A DNA stretch of 64,000 nt, taken from NCBI GenBank assembly GCA_002353585.1, contig DEJW01000036.1, positions 1-64,000 on the forward strand. Direction: 5' to 3'. The position numbers and the translations under genes were made by a program. Position 1 is the first letter of the stretch. The number at the start of each line of letters is the position of its first letter. Positions 27,209 to 37,600 of the stretch are shown here, piece by piece. The notes beneath the pieces are model-generated. The model was not told the DNA's origin, ran no database searches, and was given only the letters and a program-made list of their open reading frames with translations. Origin of the DNA: Prevotellaceae bacterium UBA2738. GTDB lineage: Bacteria > Bacteroidota > Bacteroidia > Bacteroidales > Bacteroidaceae.

Positions 27209-27249
27209 CAGAACATAGTGACAATTTCACCTCATAACCAAAACCTTAA

Positions 27250-29346
27250 ATGAAAACTATTTTTAAGTGGATAATCGGTATATTGGTTGCGCTACTCGTT
27301 ATTGTGGGTGGTGTAATCTATGCACTTTCTACTGACAAAGTGCAGCAATGGCTGTATGCTCAGGGCGTCGATATGTTGCAGGATGCACTTGGCACACGAG
27401 TGAAGGTTGACAAGATAGCCATCAGTTTCAGCAAGGGAGGCATAGCCCTCTATGGCCTGGAGATTGATGACAAACAGGATGTCACCATGCTGAAGGTGGA
27501 CACCTTGGAGGCTATGGTTGACCTTACGAGGATTTTTGACCACAAGGTGGAGATAGAGCGTGTTTATCTGCATGGAGCAAAGGGCACATTCTATAAGGAA
27601 CGTCCTGACACGGCTGCCAACTACCAGTTTGCGCTTGATGTCATAAAGGAACTATCACACAAGGACGACAAAGACAAAAAGAAAGAGGACGAGAAGAAGA
27701 TCAATACCCCTCTGGCATTGGACCTGAAACTGCTGAGCCTGAAAAGAACATACTTCAAGTGGGATGTCAGGTCACAGCCCCATAAGCTTTACAAGTTTGA
27801 TGGCAAAAAGCAGTTGGATACCAATCATCTCAGCGTCGTCTTGGACAACGTGAGGATTAGTGGACATATGGGCGATGACCTGCCTGAGCATATCACGATA
27901 GAGGACCTCAAGGCTCGCGAAGAACATTCATCCACTGCTGTGGCGTTCGATGCGCTGGAGCTGGCAATGGGAAGCGAAACCAGTCTGAAGAGCGAAATAG
28001 AAAATCTCAGTGGTACCTTCCAAGGATGGAATTTCACCATCGATAACGCAGATTTCTCTTCTATACCATTCAAGGAGGAGGGAAAGAAGGTAAAGTTTGA
28101 CTTCTCTCAGCCTATCGAGGCTATGGTGAAGGATATAAAAGTCAGGACGGGCAGCACTACGGCGAATATTTCAGAGCTACCTTTGAAGATTACCTTCAGA
28201 CAAGCGCCAAGCCAGAAGACACCAGGTAAGATGGTGATGAAGCCAAGGTTGGCATTCTCTCCCTCGTCGCTCTCAGCGAGAGTAATCTGCAGGGACTTCG
28301 CACGTTATCGAGTGCCACCTTTGAGAAATTTCACCACGCCTCTGCTGGTCACTGCTAATTTTGATGGTGAGTTGGACAATCTCAACATACGCAATATCCA
28401 TGTCACGGATGAATCGAAGAAGCGTCTTGACCTCCGTGCTGAGGGCGTAATGAAAGATATCACGGTAAAAAAGAAATTCAAGTTCCACTTCCGCAATATA
28501 CGCATGAAGGCGCATGGCGGCATTAAGGAGCAGCTCGTAGGGCATTTCGCCAAAACAACTGATTTGAAGATGCAGAAACAGATGCGCAAACTTGGCGATA
28601 TAGACTATAATGGCTACATGAATATCTATAAGACTGACCAGGATTTTCATGGCACGCTGCACTCCAAGTTTGGTAATATTCGCTTTGACTTCAATATACA
28701 CGGCACACCAGGAGGTATGGTAGATGGACGCATTCGCTACCTACGCTCTATGCAGGGTACTATGAGCACCAAGAACTTCAAGTTTGGCGAAGTGATGGAG
28801 GTCAAGGAGATAGGCACTGCCAGCTTCGAGGCAAAATATAAGTTTGATATCACGGGTAAGAAGACACAGAAAGCTCTGCGCCTCAATCGTGGCAAACTGC
28901 CTATAGGCAGTCTCAGCGCCGTCATCAGCGAAGCTAAGGTGGGCTTATTAAACATCCACAAGGCAACTGTCGATCTGGAGAGCGATGGTAAGACTGCCAC
29001 TGGTACCGCTATGTGGATAAAGTCTCTGTTCAATATCGGTGTTGATTTCCTGTATCACCAGACGGCTACAGAACATTACTACACCTACAAGACCTACTTC
29101 ACCAAACACGACAGCAAGGGTATCCATAAGTGGACGGCTGAAGAAATAGAGAAGGCTAAAATCCAGACCGAGAAATATGAGAAAAAGTTGGCTGAGAAGC
29201 AAGCCAAGAAAGCTGAGAAGGAGGCTCGCAAGGCTGAGAAGGCACGAATAAAAGCCGAGAAGCAGGCTGCCAAGGAGGCTGAGAAGGCTGCTGCTGCAAA
29301 CGACACAACCAAAAAGAAGAAAAAGAAAAAATTCTGGTTTATATGA
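27250..29346 (+). CDS. AsmA/TamB-like envelope protein
   Basis: A 698-residue protein with one N-terminal membrane anchor (FKWIIGILVALLVIVGGVIYAL). A long beta-rich region follows that begins like AsmA-family proteins (LGTRVKVDKIAISFSKGGIA, LYGLEIDD, LDLTRIF-like segments). AsmA relatives bridge inner and outer membrane and help move phospholipids. The last 60 residues are a charged Ala/Lys/Glu-rich coiled coil (EKEARKAEKARIKAEKQAAK) ending in a run of Lys and FWFI. The stop overlaps the next start as ATGA. The family match is by architecture and the exact substrate is unknown. Confidence 0.75.
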   Translation: MKTIFKWIIGILVALLVIVGGVIYALSTDKVQQWLYAQGVDMLQDALGTRVKVDKIAISFSKGGIALYGLEIDDKQDVTMLKVDTLEAMVDLTRIFDHKVEIERVYLHGAKGTFYKERPDTAANYQFALDVIKELSHKDDKDKKKEDEKKINTPLALDLKLLSLKRTYFKWDVRSQPHKLYKFDGKKQLDTNHLSVVLDNVRISGHMGDDLPEHITIEDLKAREEHSSTAVAFDALELAMGSETSLKSEIENLSGTFQGWNFTIDNADFSSIPFKEEGKKVKFDFSQPIEAMVKDIKVRTGSTTANISELPLKITFRQAPSQKTPGKMVMKPRLAFSPSSLSARVICRDFARYRVPPLRNFTTPLLVTANFDGELDNLNIRNIHVTDESKKRLDLRAEGVMKDITVKKKFKFHFRNIRMKAHGGIKEQLVGHFAKTTDLKMQKQMRKLGDIDYNGYMNIYKTDQDFHGTLHSKFGNIRFDFNIHGTPGGMVDGRIRYLRSMQGTMSTKNFKFGEVMEVKEIGTASFEAKYKFDITGKKTQKALRLNRGKLPIGSLSAVISEAKVGLLNIHKATVDLESDGKTATGTAMWIKSLFNIGVDFLYHQTATEHYYTYKTYFTKHDSKGIHKWTAEEIEKAKIQTEKYEKKLAEKQAKKAEKEARKAEKARIKAEKQAAKEAEKAAAANDTTKKKKKKKFWFI

Positions 29347-30647
29347 AAAAAATAACTATTATTGCAATCATGCTGCTCAATATCATGGCAGCTATGGCGG
29401 TAGAGAACTATCCTTACCGTAGTGATTTTCTTTGGGTAACAACACCTGACCATGCCGACTGGCTCTACAAGACAGGCGAGAAGGCTAACGTAGAGGTGCA
29501 ACTCTTCAAGTATGGCTATGCTCAAGACGTGAAAGTGGATTACGAGGTGGCACAGGACATGATGCCTGCCTCTACCAAGGGTAGTGTGAAACTCAAGAAC
29601 GGCAAGGCTGTCATAAACATCGGTACTCGTACTGCACCTGGTTTTACCGACCTTGTGCTCAAGGCTACCGTTGACGGCGAGGCAACCCAGCATCATGTGA
29701 AGGTGGGTTACGACGTTGATAAGATACTTCCATTCACCAAAATGCCCGATGATTTCGGCAATTTTTGGAAGCAGACACTCGACAAGATGCATAAGACACC
29801 TCTCTCATATACACGCGAGTTGGCAAAGGAATATTGCACAGACAAGATAGACTGTTGGCTCATACGTCTGAAGATAGATAAGGAGCATAGTATGTTTGGT
29901 TACCTCTTCATGCCTAAAGACCGTGAGGGCAAGAAACTGCCTGCTGCTTTCTCTCCTCCTGGAGCAGGTGTGAAGACCATCAAGTACCCTCTTCGCCATA
30001 AGTATTACCCTGAGGATGGTTTCATACGTCTTGAGGTAGAAATTCACGGTCTCGACCCACGACTCTCTGAGAGTACCTTCAAGGATATTACCAGTGCCTT
30101 CGCTTCTAAGGACAATGGTTATTTCACCAATCGCATAGACAACCGTGAGGCTTACTATATGCGTCATGTATATGCTGGTATGGTGCGCTGGACTGACTTC
30201 CTCTGTTCGCTGCCTGAATGGGATGGTAAGAACCTCGCCGTACAGGGTGGCTCACAGGGTGGAGCTCTCGCCTTAGTCACTGCTGCTCTCGACCCTCGCG
30301 TAACGGCTTGTTGCGTCAACCACCCTGCCCTCACCGATATGGCTGCCTATACCGACAAGGGACGCACTGGCGGTTATCCTCACTTCAAGCCCGAGATACT
30401 CACTCCGCAGGTTGTCAACGTGCTGCAATACTATGACGTGATAAACTTCTGTCGCATCGTCAAGTGTCCTGTTCGCATGACCTGGGGCTATAACGACAAC
30501 GTGTGTCCTCCAACCACCAGCTATGCTGCATGGAACACGCTCACCTGTCCTAAGGAGTGTGTCATCACTCCTGTCAACGAGCACTGGACCAGCGAACGTA
30601 TGGAGAAGGAACATGAGGAGTGGATTAAAAGTAAAATTGATAATTGA
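29343..30647 (+). CDS. Secreted CE7-like acetyl esterase (acetyl xylan esterase type)
   Basis: A 434-residue alpha/beta hydrolase with a signal peptide (KKITIIAIMLLNIMAAMA). An N-terminal beta domain is followed by a hydrolase domain starting LPFTKMPDDFGNFWKQTLDK. Catalytic residues are visible: nucleophile Ser in VQGGSQGGALAL, Asp in WGYNDNVCPP and His in VNEHWTSE. GGSQGG is typical of CE7 acetyl xylan/cephalosporin-C esterases, which remove acetyl groups from oligosaccharides. It is translationally coupled to the AsmA-like gene upstream, an odd pairing for a glycan-degrading enzyme. Confidence 0.85.
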   Translation: MKKITIIAIMLLNIMAAMAVENYPYRSDFLWVTTPDHADWLYKTGEKANVEVQLFKYGYAQDVKVDYEVAQDMMPASTKGSVKLKNGKAVINIGTRTAPGFTDLVLKATVDGEATQHHVKVGYDVDKILPFTKMPDDFGNFWKQTLDKMHKTPLSYTRELAKEYCTDKIDCWLIRLKIDKEHSMFGYLFMPKDREGKKLPAAFSPPGAGVKTIKYPLRHKYYPEDGFIRLEVEIHGLDPRLSESTFKDITSAFASKDNGYFTNRIDNREAYYMRHVYAGMVRWTDFLCSLPEWDGKNLAVQGGSQGGALALVTAALDPRVTACCVNHPALTDMAAYTDKGRTGGYPHFKPEILTPQVVNVLQYYDVINFCRIVKCPVRMTWGYNDNVCPPTTSYAAWNTLTCPKECVITPVNEHWTSERMEKEHEEWIKSKIDN

Positions 30648-30742
30648 TAATTGATAATTGACAATTGATAGTTGAACTTCGAGCTCTGCTCGGAGCCTAA
30701 TTCCTAATTCCTAATTTCTAATTTCTAATTATAATCTAATTT
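30648..30742. repeat. Tandem AT-rich repeats and a small hairpin before gltD
   Basis: The gap consists of TTGATAATTGATAATTGACA units, a short hairpin CGAGCTCTGCTCG near 30680, and CCTAATTCCTAATTTCTAAT units running up to the gltD start. No TAnnTTTG promoter is seen. Confidence 0.7.
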
Positions 30743-32104
30743 ATGCTGAACGAGGTAAATGAGAGCTACACCATGGCTGAAGCCATACAGGAGGCTCAGC
30801 GCTGTCTGCATTGTAAGGTGCCCCAGTGTAAGAAGGGGTGTCCGATAGGCAATGACATACCCGACTGGATTCACGAACTGAAGAAGGGCAATCTGGGCAA
30901 TGCTATCAGCATCATACGCGCCAAGAGCAATCTGCCAGCCGTGTGCGGACGCGTGTGCGGACATGAGAAACAATGTGAGGGTTCCTGTGTCTTGGGCAAG
31001 AAGGGCGAGGCTGTGCATATAGGCAAACTGGAGCGCTTCATAGCCGACTTCGACTCAGAGAACGGGCTGACCCACGAAGACATCGCCGAGAAGACTCGTG
31101 GCAAGGTGGCTGTAATAGGTGCTGGCCCGTCAGGCATCACCGTTGCTGGCGACCTGAGCAGGATGGGCTTTGCCGTCGAGGTGTTTGAGATGGAACAGCA
31201 GTGTGGTGGAATGCTGCGCTACGGCATACCCGAATACCGACTGCCTAAGGAGGTGGTGGCACGCGAGATACGCCACATAGAGAAGATGGGCGTGATAATA
31301 CATCGCGGCTACCACATCGGCGTAGATACCACCATCGACGACCTCTTTGCACAGGGTTTTGATGCTATCTTCATAGGTACAGGTACCAGCAAGCCCAAGT
31401 CGCTCGAGATACCCATCTGGCAGAATGGCAAACAGAGGGAAGACCTCAAGTGTGCCGACCTCAAGCGCATACGCTTTGCCACCCACTTCCTGCGTCGTAT
31501 CGAACTCATCTCTGAGGGCTTCATGGCACGCAACGAGATACCTGTTGACGAGGGGGCAAAGGTATGGATAATAGGATGTGGCAACACGGCGATGGATGCT
31601 TCGCGCTCTGCCTTGCGCATAGGTGCCTCAAAGGTTGATGTGATTTACCACAAAGGCATCGACACCATGTCGGCTCTCATGGCTGAATATGACGATGCCG
31701 TGAAGGAGGGCGTAAACTTCAACTGGTGGAGTAGCATCAAGGAGATACACGTTGACGACTCTCTCGACATCAAGGAGATAGTGCTTGAGACTCGGGAACC
31801 TGACAAGGAACCAGTGGTGCAGACCCTGCCTGCCGACAACATCATCATGGCTATCGGCGCTACGCCTCACACCAAGATTGTGCGCACCACCTCAGGACTG
31901 GAGAACGACGAGCATAAATACCTCATCACACGCGATGTGCCTTACGGCATGACCACTCGCAAGGGTGTCTTCGCTGGTGGCGATGTGGTAGGTCGTCAGG
32001 CTACCGTAGTCCACGCCATGCAGGATGCCAAGAAGGTTGCCGAGGGCATAGCACAATACGTGGATGCTGTGAAACTGATGCAAGCGATAAACCTTACTGA
32101 TTGA
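30743..32104 (+). CDS. gltD: NADPH-dependent glutamate synthase small-subunit-like oxidoreductase (GltD/NfnL type)
   Basis: A 453-residue flavoprotein. N-terminal cysteines for two [4Fe-4S] clusters are in CLHCKVPQCKKGCPIGNDIP and CGRVCGHEKQCEGSC. They are followed by the FAD motif KVAVIGAGPSGITVAGDL, the NADPH motif VWIIGCGNTAMDASRSALR and the C-terminal FAD segment GVFAGGDVVGRQATVVHAM. In GOGAT it feeds NADPH electrons to the large subunit. No gltB is nearby, so it may act as a stand-alone NADPH oxidoreductase or pair with a distant partner. A hairpin (CTGATTGAAGC with GCTTCAATCAG) spans its stop codon. Confidence 0.88.
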   Translation: MLNEVNESYTMAEAIQEAQRCLHCKVPQCKKGCPIGNDIPDWIHELKKGNLGNAISIIRAKSNLPAVCGRVCGHEKQCEGSCVLGKKGEAVHIGKLERFIADFDSENGLTHEDIAEKTRGKVAVIGAGPSGITVAGDLSRMGFAVEVFEMEQQCGGMLRYGIPEYRLPKEVVAREIRHIEKMGVIIHRGYHIGVDTTIDDLFAQGFDAIFIGTGTSKPKSLEIPIWQNGKQREDLKCADLKRIRFATHFLRRIELISEGFMARNEIPVDEGAKVWIIGCGNTAMDASRSALRIGASKVDVIYHKGIDTMSALMAEYDDAVKEGVNFNWWSSIKEIHVDDSLDIKEIVLETREPDKEPVVQTLPADNIIMAIGATPHTKIVRTTSGLENDEHKYLITRDVPYGMTTRKGVFAGGDVVGRQATVVHAMQDAKKVAEGIAQYVDAVKLMQAINLTD

Positions 32105-32160
32105 AGCGTGGGCTTCAATCAGTAAGAAGTAAGAAGTAAAAAGTAAAAAGTAAGGAACGC
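32098..32160. repeat. Hairpin over the gltD stop and AGTAAAA-type repeats
   Basis: CTGATTGAAGC (32098-32108) pairs with GCTTCAATCAG after a short loop; it has no T tract. It is followed by AGTAAGAAGTAAAAAGTAAA units to about 32152. Confidence 0.6.
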
Positions 32161-32198
32161 AAGAAAAATTTTGTCTATAACAATTCATGATTAGGGCA

Positions 32199-32232
32199 TA
32201 AAAAAGGGCTGCTACCGATTGGTAACAGCCCT
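32199..32232 (-). terminator. Intrinsic terminator of tig
   Basis: Read on the minus strand, AGGGCTGTTACC pairs with GGTAGCAGCCCT around a 4-base loop and is followed by six T. It lies about 30 bases past the tig stop. Confidence 0.9.
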
Positions 32233-32261
32233 CTTAATTCCTAATTCCTAATTTCTAATTC

Positions 32262-33611
32262 CTAATTAAGCTTAGAAAATTCCTCAAAACTGATTTCTTT
32301 CTCATCGAGAGTTACAACTTCCTTGAGAGCTGTCATCAGCTTGCGGTCAGCAGCCTGATTGATGAACTGATCCACCTGCTCAGGTTTCTTCAGCATCTCC
32401 TCAGCATACTGGTCGAGGTACTCGTCAGGAATGTTATTCATACCATACTGAGCAAACTGCATCTTGGTCATCTCCTTAGCTACAGCCTTCACGTCAGCAT
32501 CCTCAATCTTCACGCCAGTCTGCTCCAGCAGCTGGTTCTTGGCAAGGTGCCATGTGAGCTCCTTGATTGACTGCTCGTAGTTCTCGTCCACATACTTCTG
32601 GTCCTTATCCTTGTTGTTGGCAAGCATGATGCGCTTCATCAGTTCATCAGCATACTGCACCTTGCCGAGCTTCTTCTCCACGTATGTACGCACGTCAGCG
32701 AGGAAACGGTACTCGGCGTTAGCGTCGAGCTGCTCCTTGAGCTGAGCCTCTATCTTAGAGCGGAACTCCTTCTCGTCCTTCACAGCATCCTTACCGAACA
32801 CCTGGTCGAAGAGCTCCTGGTTGATGTCGTGCTTCTTATAGCGTGAAATCTCAGTTATCTGGAAAGAGAAATCGCTGTTCACGTTCTCCACGTCCTCCTT
32901 CTTAATCTTGAGCAGTGAAGAAATCTCTATTGGTGACTCTGGGTAAGCCTTCTTAGGGTTGAAGGTGATGATGTCGCCCACCTTGCATCCCTGGAAGAGA
33001 GCCTTCTGCTCGTCAACCTTGATGTATGAAGGCAGAATCACAGCCTCAGAAACCTCTATACCACCTTCCTTAGTGGTGCCGTCCTCGTTCAGCTCGCGAA
33101 TGTCACCCTTCAGCATATCGTTGTCCTCGTAAGACTCAACCTTCTCGTATGAACCGCCGCGTGAAGCGTAGGCGTCTATCTGCTGGTCGATCATCTTCTT
33201 GTCGGTCTTGATGTTGTAGTACACAATCTTATTGTGCTTAGACAGCTTAACGTCGATTTCCGGAGCCACAGCGATGTCAAACTTCAGAGTGTAAGGTGCT
33301 GGCTGGTCAAGGTCAACAGGCTCCTCGCCGAGGTGTGGCATAGGCTCGCCAAGCATGTTTATCTTGTTTTCCTTAACATACTCATACAGCTTCTCGCCAA
33401 CGAGCTTGTTGATAGCATCAACCTTCACCTGTGGACCTATCTGGCGCTTAATCAGGCCGATAGGAGCCTGACCTGGACGGAAGCCAGGGATGTTAGCCTT
33501 CTTACGATACTCATTGAGCTGCTTCTTCACGTTATCCTGATAATCAGCCTCCTCTACTGTGATGGTCATCAGTCCGCTTACCTTCTCTGGGTTTTCAAAT
33601 GTAATTTTCAT
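32262..33611 (-). CDS. tig: Trigger factor chaperone / peptidyl-prolyl isomerase
   Basis: A 449-residue ribosome-associated folding factor. The ribosome-binding domain contains VKKQLNEYRKKANIPGFRPG (usual signature GFRxGKxP, here GFRPGQAP). A PPIase-like middle follows, then a helical C-terminal chaperone domain (LKEQLDANAEYRFLADVRTY). The usual clpXP partners are not adjacent. It has its own promoter and a strong terminator, so it is a single-gene unit. Confidence 0.93.
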   Translation of the reverse strand: MKITFENPEKVSGLMTITVEEADYQDNVKKQLNEYRKKANIPGFRPGQAPIGLIKRQIGPQVKVDAINKLVGEKLYEYVKENKINMLGEPMPHLGEEPVDLDQPAPYTLKFDIAVAPEIDVKLSKHNKIVYYNIKTDKKMIDQQIDAYASRGGSYEKVESYEDNDMLKGDIRELNEDGTTKEGGIEVSEAVILPSYIKVDEQKALFQGCKVGDIITFNPKKAYPESPIEISSLLKIKKEDVENVNSDFSFQITEISRYKKHDINQELFDQVFGKDAVKDEKEFRSKIEAQLKEQLDANAEYRFLADVRTYVEKKLGKVQYADELMKRIMLANNKDKDQKYVDENYEQSIKELTWHLAKNQLLEQTGVKIEDADVKAVAKEMTKMQFAQYGMNNIPDEYLDQYAEEMLKKPEQVDQFINQAADRKLMTALKEVVTLDEKEISFEEFSKLN

Positions 33612-33646
33612 ATTTCTTGTCTTTTATAATTTTGCAATTTGAGGTG

Positions 33647-33677
33647 CAAAATTACTAAAAAAAGTTGAACTACACAA
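33647..33677 (-). promoter_or_regulatory. Promoter of tig
   Basis: TAATTTTG (33647-33654) and TTG (33675-33677), 20 bases apart on the minus strand, 36 bases upstream of the start codon. Confidence 0.8.
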
Positions 33678-34184
33678 CTTTTTGTAAAATAAATAGGTAT
33701 AATACCTTATTTTATGCAATCAGATAGTTGACAATTGATAGTTGATAGTTGACAATTGATAATTAAGAAAACAACCAAAAACAAAGTGAAAGCAAAATGC
33801 CCTGTTTTGTGACATTCTGCTCAATGAAAAACCTCCGTTTCAAAATCAAATCTGGAGACTTCCAAACCCCATTTTTAGCCAAAAATCAAGGCATTCTCAA
33901 TTTCCACCTATAAAAGCATTACTTTTATCTGCAAAAGCATTACTTCTGCATGCAAAACCAATGCTTCTGCAACCAAAAATTCGACCCTTATTCACAGATT
34001 ATCACACCAATACCACAGCATAAAAATCACCCCATTTTTCAACCCTCTGACAACCAGTTTCTTACAAAATTCGCGAGGTTTTAGAATTTGAAGCCGACAT
34101 TCCTCTTGCCTCCAAATTCTTCACTCTCGCGGCCTCAGAAAAACTCACTTTGTCAGCAAAAATCGCTTTTTTCTATCCCTTTGT
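33678..34184. other. Large gene-free gap with repeats and a long inverted repeat
   Basis: About 500 bases without a convincing gene. Contents in order: TTGACAATTGATAG tandem units (33725-33765); three quasi-palindromes of the type TATAAAAGCATTACTTTTAT, TGCAAAAGCATTACTTCTGC and TGCAAAACCAATGCTTCTGC (33909-33971); and an imperfect 21-base inverted repeat GCGAGGTTTTAGAATTTGAA (from 34073) against CTCCAAATTCTTCACTCTCG (to 34130). The long dyad could fold as an RNA or be a repeat element end. Confidence 0.6.
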
Positions 34185-34216
34185 TTGGAGGAATAATAAA
34201 TAAATTCCTAACTTTG
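34185..34216 (+). promoter_or_regulatory. Promoter of the 67-aa antitoxin-like gene
   Basis: TTTG (34185-34188) and TAACTTTG (34209-34216), 20 bases apart, 27 bases upstream of the ATG. Confidence 0.85.
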
Positions 34217-34243
34217 CAAAAGTAAACAGTCAAGAAAGGAACT

Positions 34244-34447
34244 ATGGCAACATATACAATTACACTAAATGAGCGTTCTGCAAGTGGGAAGGCATTTGTT
34301 TCCTACTTGAAGGAACTTGGAGTACTTATTCAAAAGATTACTCCAAAAGCCAAAAGTAGCTATCAGCGCTCTCAAGAAGATAAGCAGGCTGGTCGTATAG
34401 AGAAATTTTCTTCATCAGAAGAAATGTTTAATTCTTTAGGCATATAG
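34244..34447 (+). CDS. Small antitoxin-like protein, apparently without its toxin
   Basis: A 67-residue protein starting MATYTITLNERSASGKAFVS with a lysine/serine-rich tail (SSYQRSQEDKQAGRIEKFSS). It resembles small Bacteroidetes proteins found in front of RelE-like toxins, where the N-terminal strand and helix mediate dimerisation. No toxin gene follows: the next 250 bases hold no sizeable frame on this strand. A strong promoter precedes it. The antitoxin role is an inference from memory of the family. Confidence 0.5.
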   Translation: MATYTITLNERSASGKAFVSYLKELGVLIQKITPKAKSSYQRSQEDKQAGRIEKFSSSEEMFNSLGI

Positions 34448-34694
34448 ATTTTACCCTCTTATTTACTGGAAGTGGAACTCATTCAGACTTATTTTGATCT
34501 TTTTTAGTGACCTTAGGAGGTTACTTTTCAAAATGCTTCTTTTCTGTACTATTCACCTCCCCCATTGTTTGAAAGATAAAAATCATCGTCACCGTCACTT
34601 TTTGGGTGTAACATGTTGATTGTCTGCATAAAAGACTGGTGACGATAAAAACACAGAAGCAAGCGATTCATGTACCTTTTTTGAGACTTTTTCT

Positions 34695-37600
34695 TTAGCT
34701 ATTCATTACTATCTGGCGCTCCTCGTCTGTCAGTCCATAGAGGTCAAACACCTTGTTGTCTATTTCTTCGTCAGTAGCTTTTATCTGTGCCGTAAGTTGT
34801 TGGCACTCTGCCACGCGTTGGTTGAAGAAGTCCTCCCACTCGTCTTGTTCTTTGAGTGGTATGCTTATCTTCTGCTTTTTCAGTTCTGCTTTCAGTCCCT
34901 TGAAGTCCATCGTGTCAAACTGCTGCAAGGCTGTCGTTTTCTTCAGTCCGTCATAGTCCTCACTCAGCCGATTCAAGAAACGGCTACGCTTCTCCTGCAA
35001 CTGCTCGTGGAGTGTGAGCATTGTATCGGCGAGCGCAATGAATGGTTGCTGAGCATCTGTGGACACCAACGGTATGGGAATATTTCTTATATATTCTGGA
35101 TTAATATCAATATTACCATCTCCACGTATGCTTTCTAAAAGATATTGGAAGTATCTTGCATTGATAATGGCTAACAAATACTTTAAGGATACATTATTAG
35201 AAAGATGTTCCATTTCTTTTCTGGATAATGTAGAGTATCTCTTGACACTACCATCTATACTGTTATTTTCTACTCCATTAAGGTCCTTCCACAGAATACA
35301 GATTCTATTTGTTTGGTCGCAAAGCAAAGATTTCTCATCTAACGTTGCTTTCATTGTACCTATCTTGTTCGTTAGGATTTTTGGGACACAATATAACTCA
35401 GGAAAAGTTGGCCTTCTCAGTTTATTTGGACAACGTTCTGTATTATATTCTAAAAACCTTATTCTATTAGTCTGATATCTGTCAATATCTTTTGCTTCGA
35501 TATATTCGCGACAATGGATTTCGTCTTTTATCAAACTTATCAAATCTTCTTTTACGAACTCTCCTTTCGCAGTCTTCTCGTCTGCATTTAGCACCATCCC
35601 AACACTAATATAGCAGAAGTCGCCAAGGACATTCATTCCTTCATGCCGAATTGTCTTTTTTGTTGTATTATCCAAATTCCAAACATAAGACTTTTCATCT
35701 TGTAGGAGCGATTTGAAATCTTTCTGAAATATTGGTTTTAAGGTGCCATTTTCTATTTTCGAGATTGTTATTGGTTGTTGGCTATGTATCTTTTGAACAA
35801 AGAAGATTGTGCTTGTTACAACCGCATCATCAAAAACAATAATTCCCTTAAGGTCTGATACCTCATATAATGAGAATTCTTCCAGCAGCATTTCTCTTGA
35901 TTTTTGCGCATAAAGTTGCGTGTTTAGAGGATAAGGCACAATCATAGAACAAAGACCTCCTTCTTTACAAAGATGTCTTATGCCTAATTCTATAAATGGA
36001 ATATATAAATCCCATTTCTGGTAAAGAGTCTTATATCTTTTCGAGTCGATAATGGCCTGTCTTTGAGAGGTCATGTCAGACGATGATAATTGTGTTATAG
36101 CGTTAACATACGGCGGATTACCTATCACCACATCGAAGCCACCCTTCTCGAAGACTTGCGGGAATTCCTTCTGCCAGTCGAATGCCTTGTCGCCAGCTAT
36201 GGCAGGGTCGCTGATGAGCGAGTTGCCACACTTTATGTTCTGGTTCAGAGTGTTGAGCTTGCGGTGCTTCTTGGCTGTGCGAAGCCACAGAGCCAACTGG
36301 GCTATGCCCACGCTCTCTTCATTGATATCCACGCCATAGAGATTATGCTCAAGTATGCTGTGCTCCACATCTTGGAACACGAGTGCCGAGCCTGTAATCT
36401 TGGCATTCATTTCGTCCAGCTGCTTGTGCTCAGCCATGAGAAACTGAAGGGCGGCATTGAGAAATGCGCCACTGCCACAGGCTGGGTCAAGAATGGTGAG
36501 CTGGAGCAACCACTCACGATACTGCTCCAGTTGCTGCAAAAGGCGTTGCTTAGTCTTCAGTTGCCTGCGCTGGTCAGAGTTGTATTCTTCTTCGTTGATG
36601 CCCAATTCTTGCTTCTTCTCGGCACAGAGGCGACCGACGGTGTTCTCCACTATGTATTTGGTGATGTACTGAGGGGTGTAGAACACGCCGTCCTGCTTGC
36701 GCTTAGAGGTCTGAGGCGCCTCGCCATTATTTATCTGCTGAGTCACCTCCTCTATTTCGCTAAGGGAGTTTTCAAAGATGTGACCAAGAATATTCACATC
36801 CACATCGCTCTCAAAGTCGTAGGCAGAGAGCTTGCGAGTGTGCTCAGCCAGTATGTCGTCGCTTATGGTGAGGCTGTCGAGCATCTCATCAGGCTTGAAC
36901 AGTCCGCCGTTATAGGCAAATATCTCATACTTACTGGTGGTGTGACCCGTGTTGAGATAACCAAAATGTTTCTTGATGCGCTCATAGAGGGGCACATACA
37001 TATCCAGTTCCTTCAGTTGCTTCCATTCATCTATTATCTGCATGATCATATTGGGAGGAAGCAGACCTGCATCCTCAGCAAAGAAGATGAACAGCAGACG
37101 GTCGAGCAACTTCTGCGTCTTCTTGAAAAGCAATAGTTGCCACTGCTTTTCGTCATTACCCTCAGGGGCTGGATTCTGGGCAAGGATGTCGGCAAAGAGC
37201 GCACGCTTAAACTCGGAGTAGTCACGATAGAGAGCTTTAGTTATCTGGTCTTCGTTAGACACCGATTCACTCTTCATCTGTATGGCAATGCCATGCACCA
37301 CCTGTTCCCATGCCAGGCAGAGGTATAGCTCACGAAAATCATCAAGTGTCATGTGGAATATATCCCATTCCCTATACTCCACAGCATTGTCGATATAGAG
37401 GCGCAACTTCTCAAAATTGGAGATGATGACCAGACGCGTATCCCTATGCTTGCTCTTATAGCCGAAGGCCTGAGTCTCTATGCTTGCAAGGTCGGGTGTC
37501 TTGTGGTCTTTCAGCTCTATCACACCTATTACCATATCATTTAGCAATATGGCACCGTCGGCTTTCTTAGAACCCACCTCGTTTTTCAACTCGGTGGTCA

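Noticed and set aside
30743..32104. Complete glutamate synthase locus
   Set aside because: Only the small-subunit-like gene is present; no large subunit lies beside it.
34448..34694. A toxin gene downstream of the antitoxin-like gene
   Set aside because: No frame of useful length or family-like motif is visible. A CGTCACC/GGTGACG dyad is present, but its loop is long and there is no T tract.
36090..37136. A 348-codon frame on the plus strand opposite the restriction enzyme gene
   Set aside because: It lies wholly antisense to a protein with clear motifs, and its translation has no family-like motif or promoter. It is a shadow of the opposite strand.
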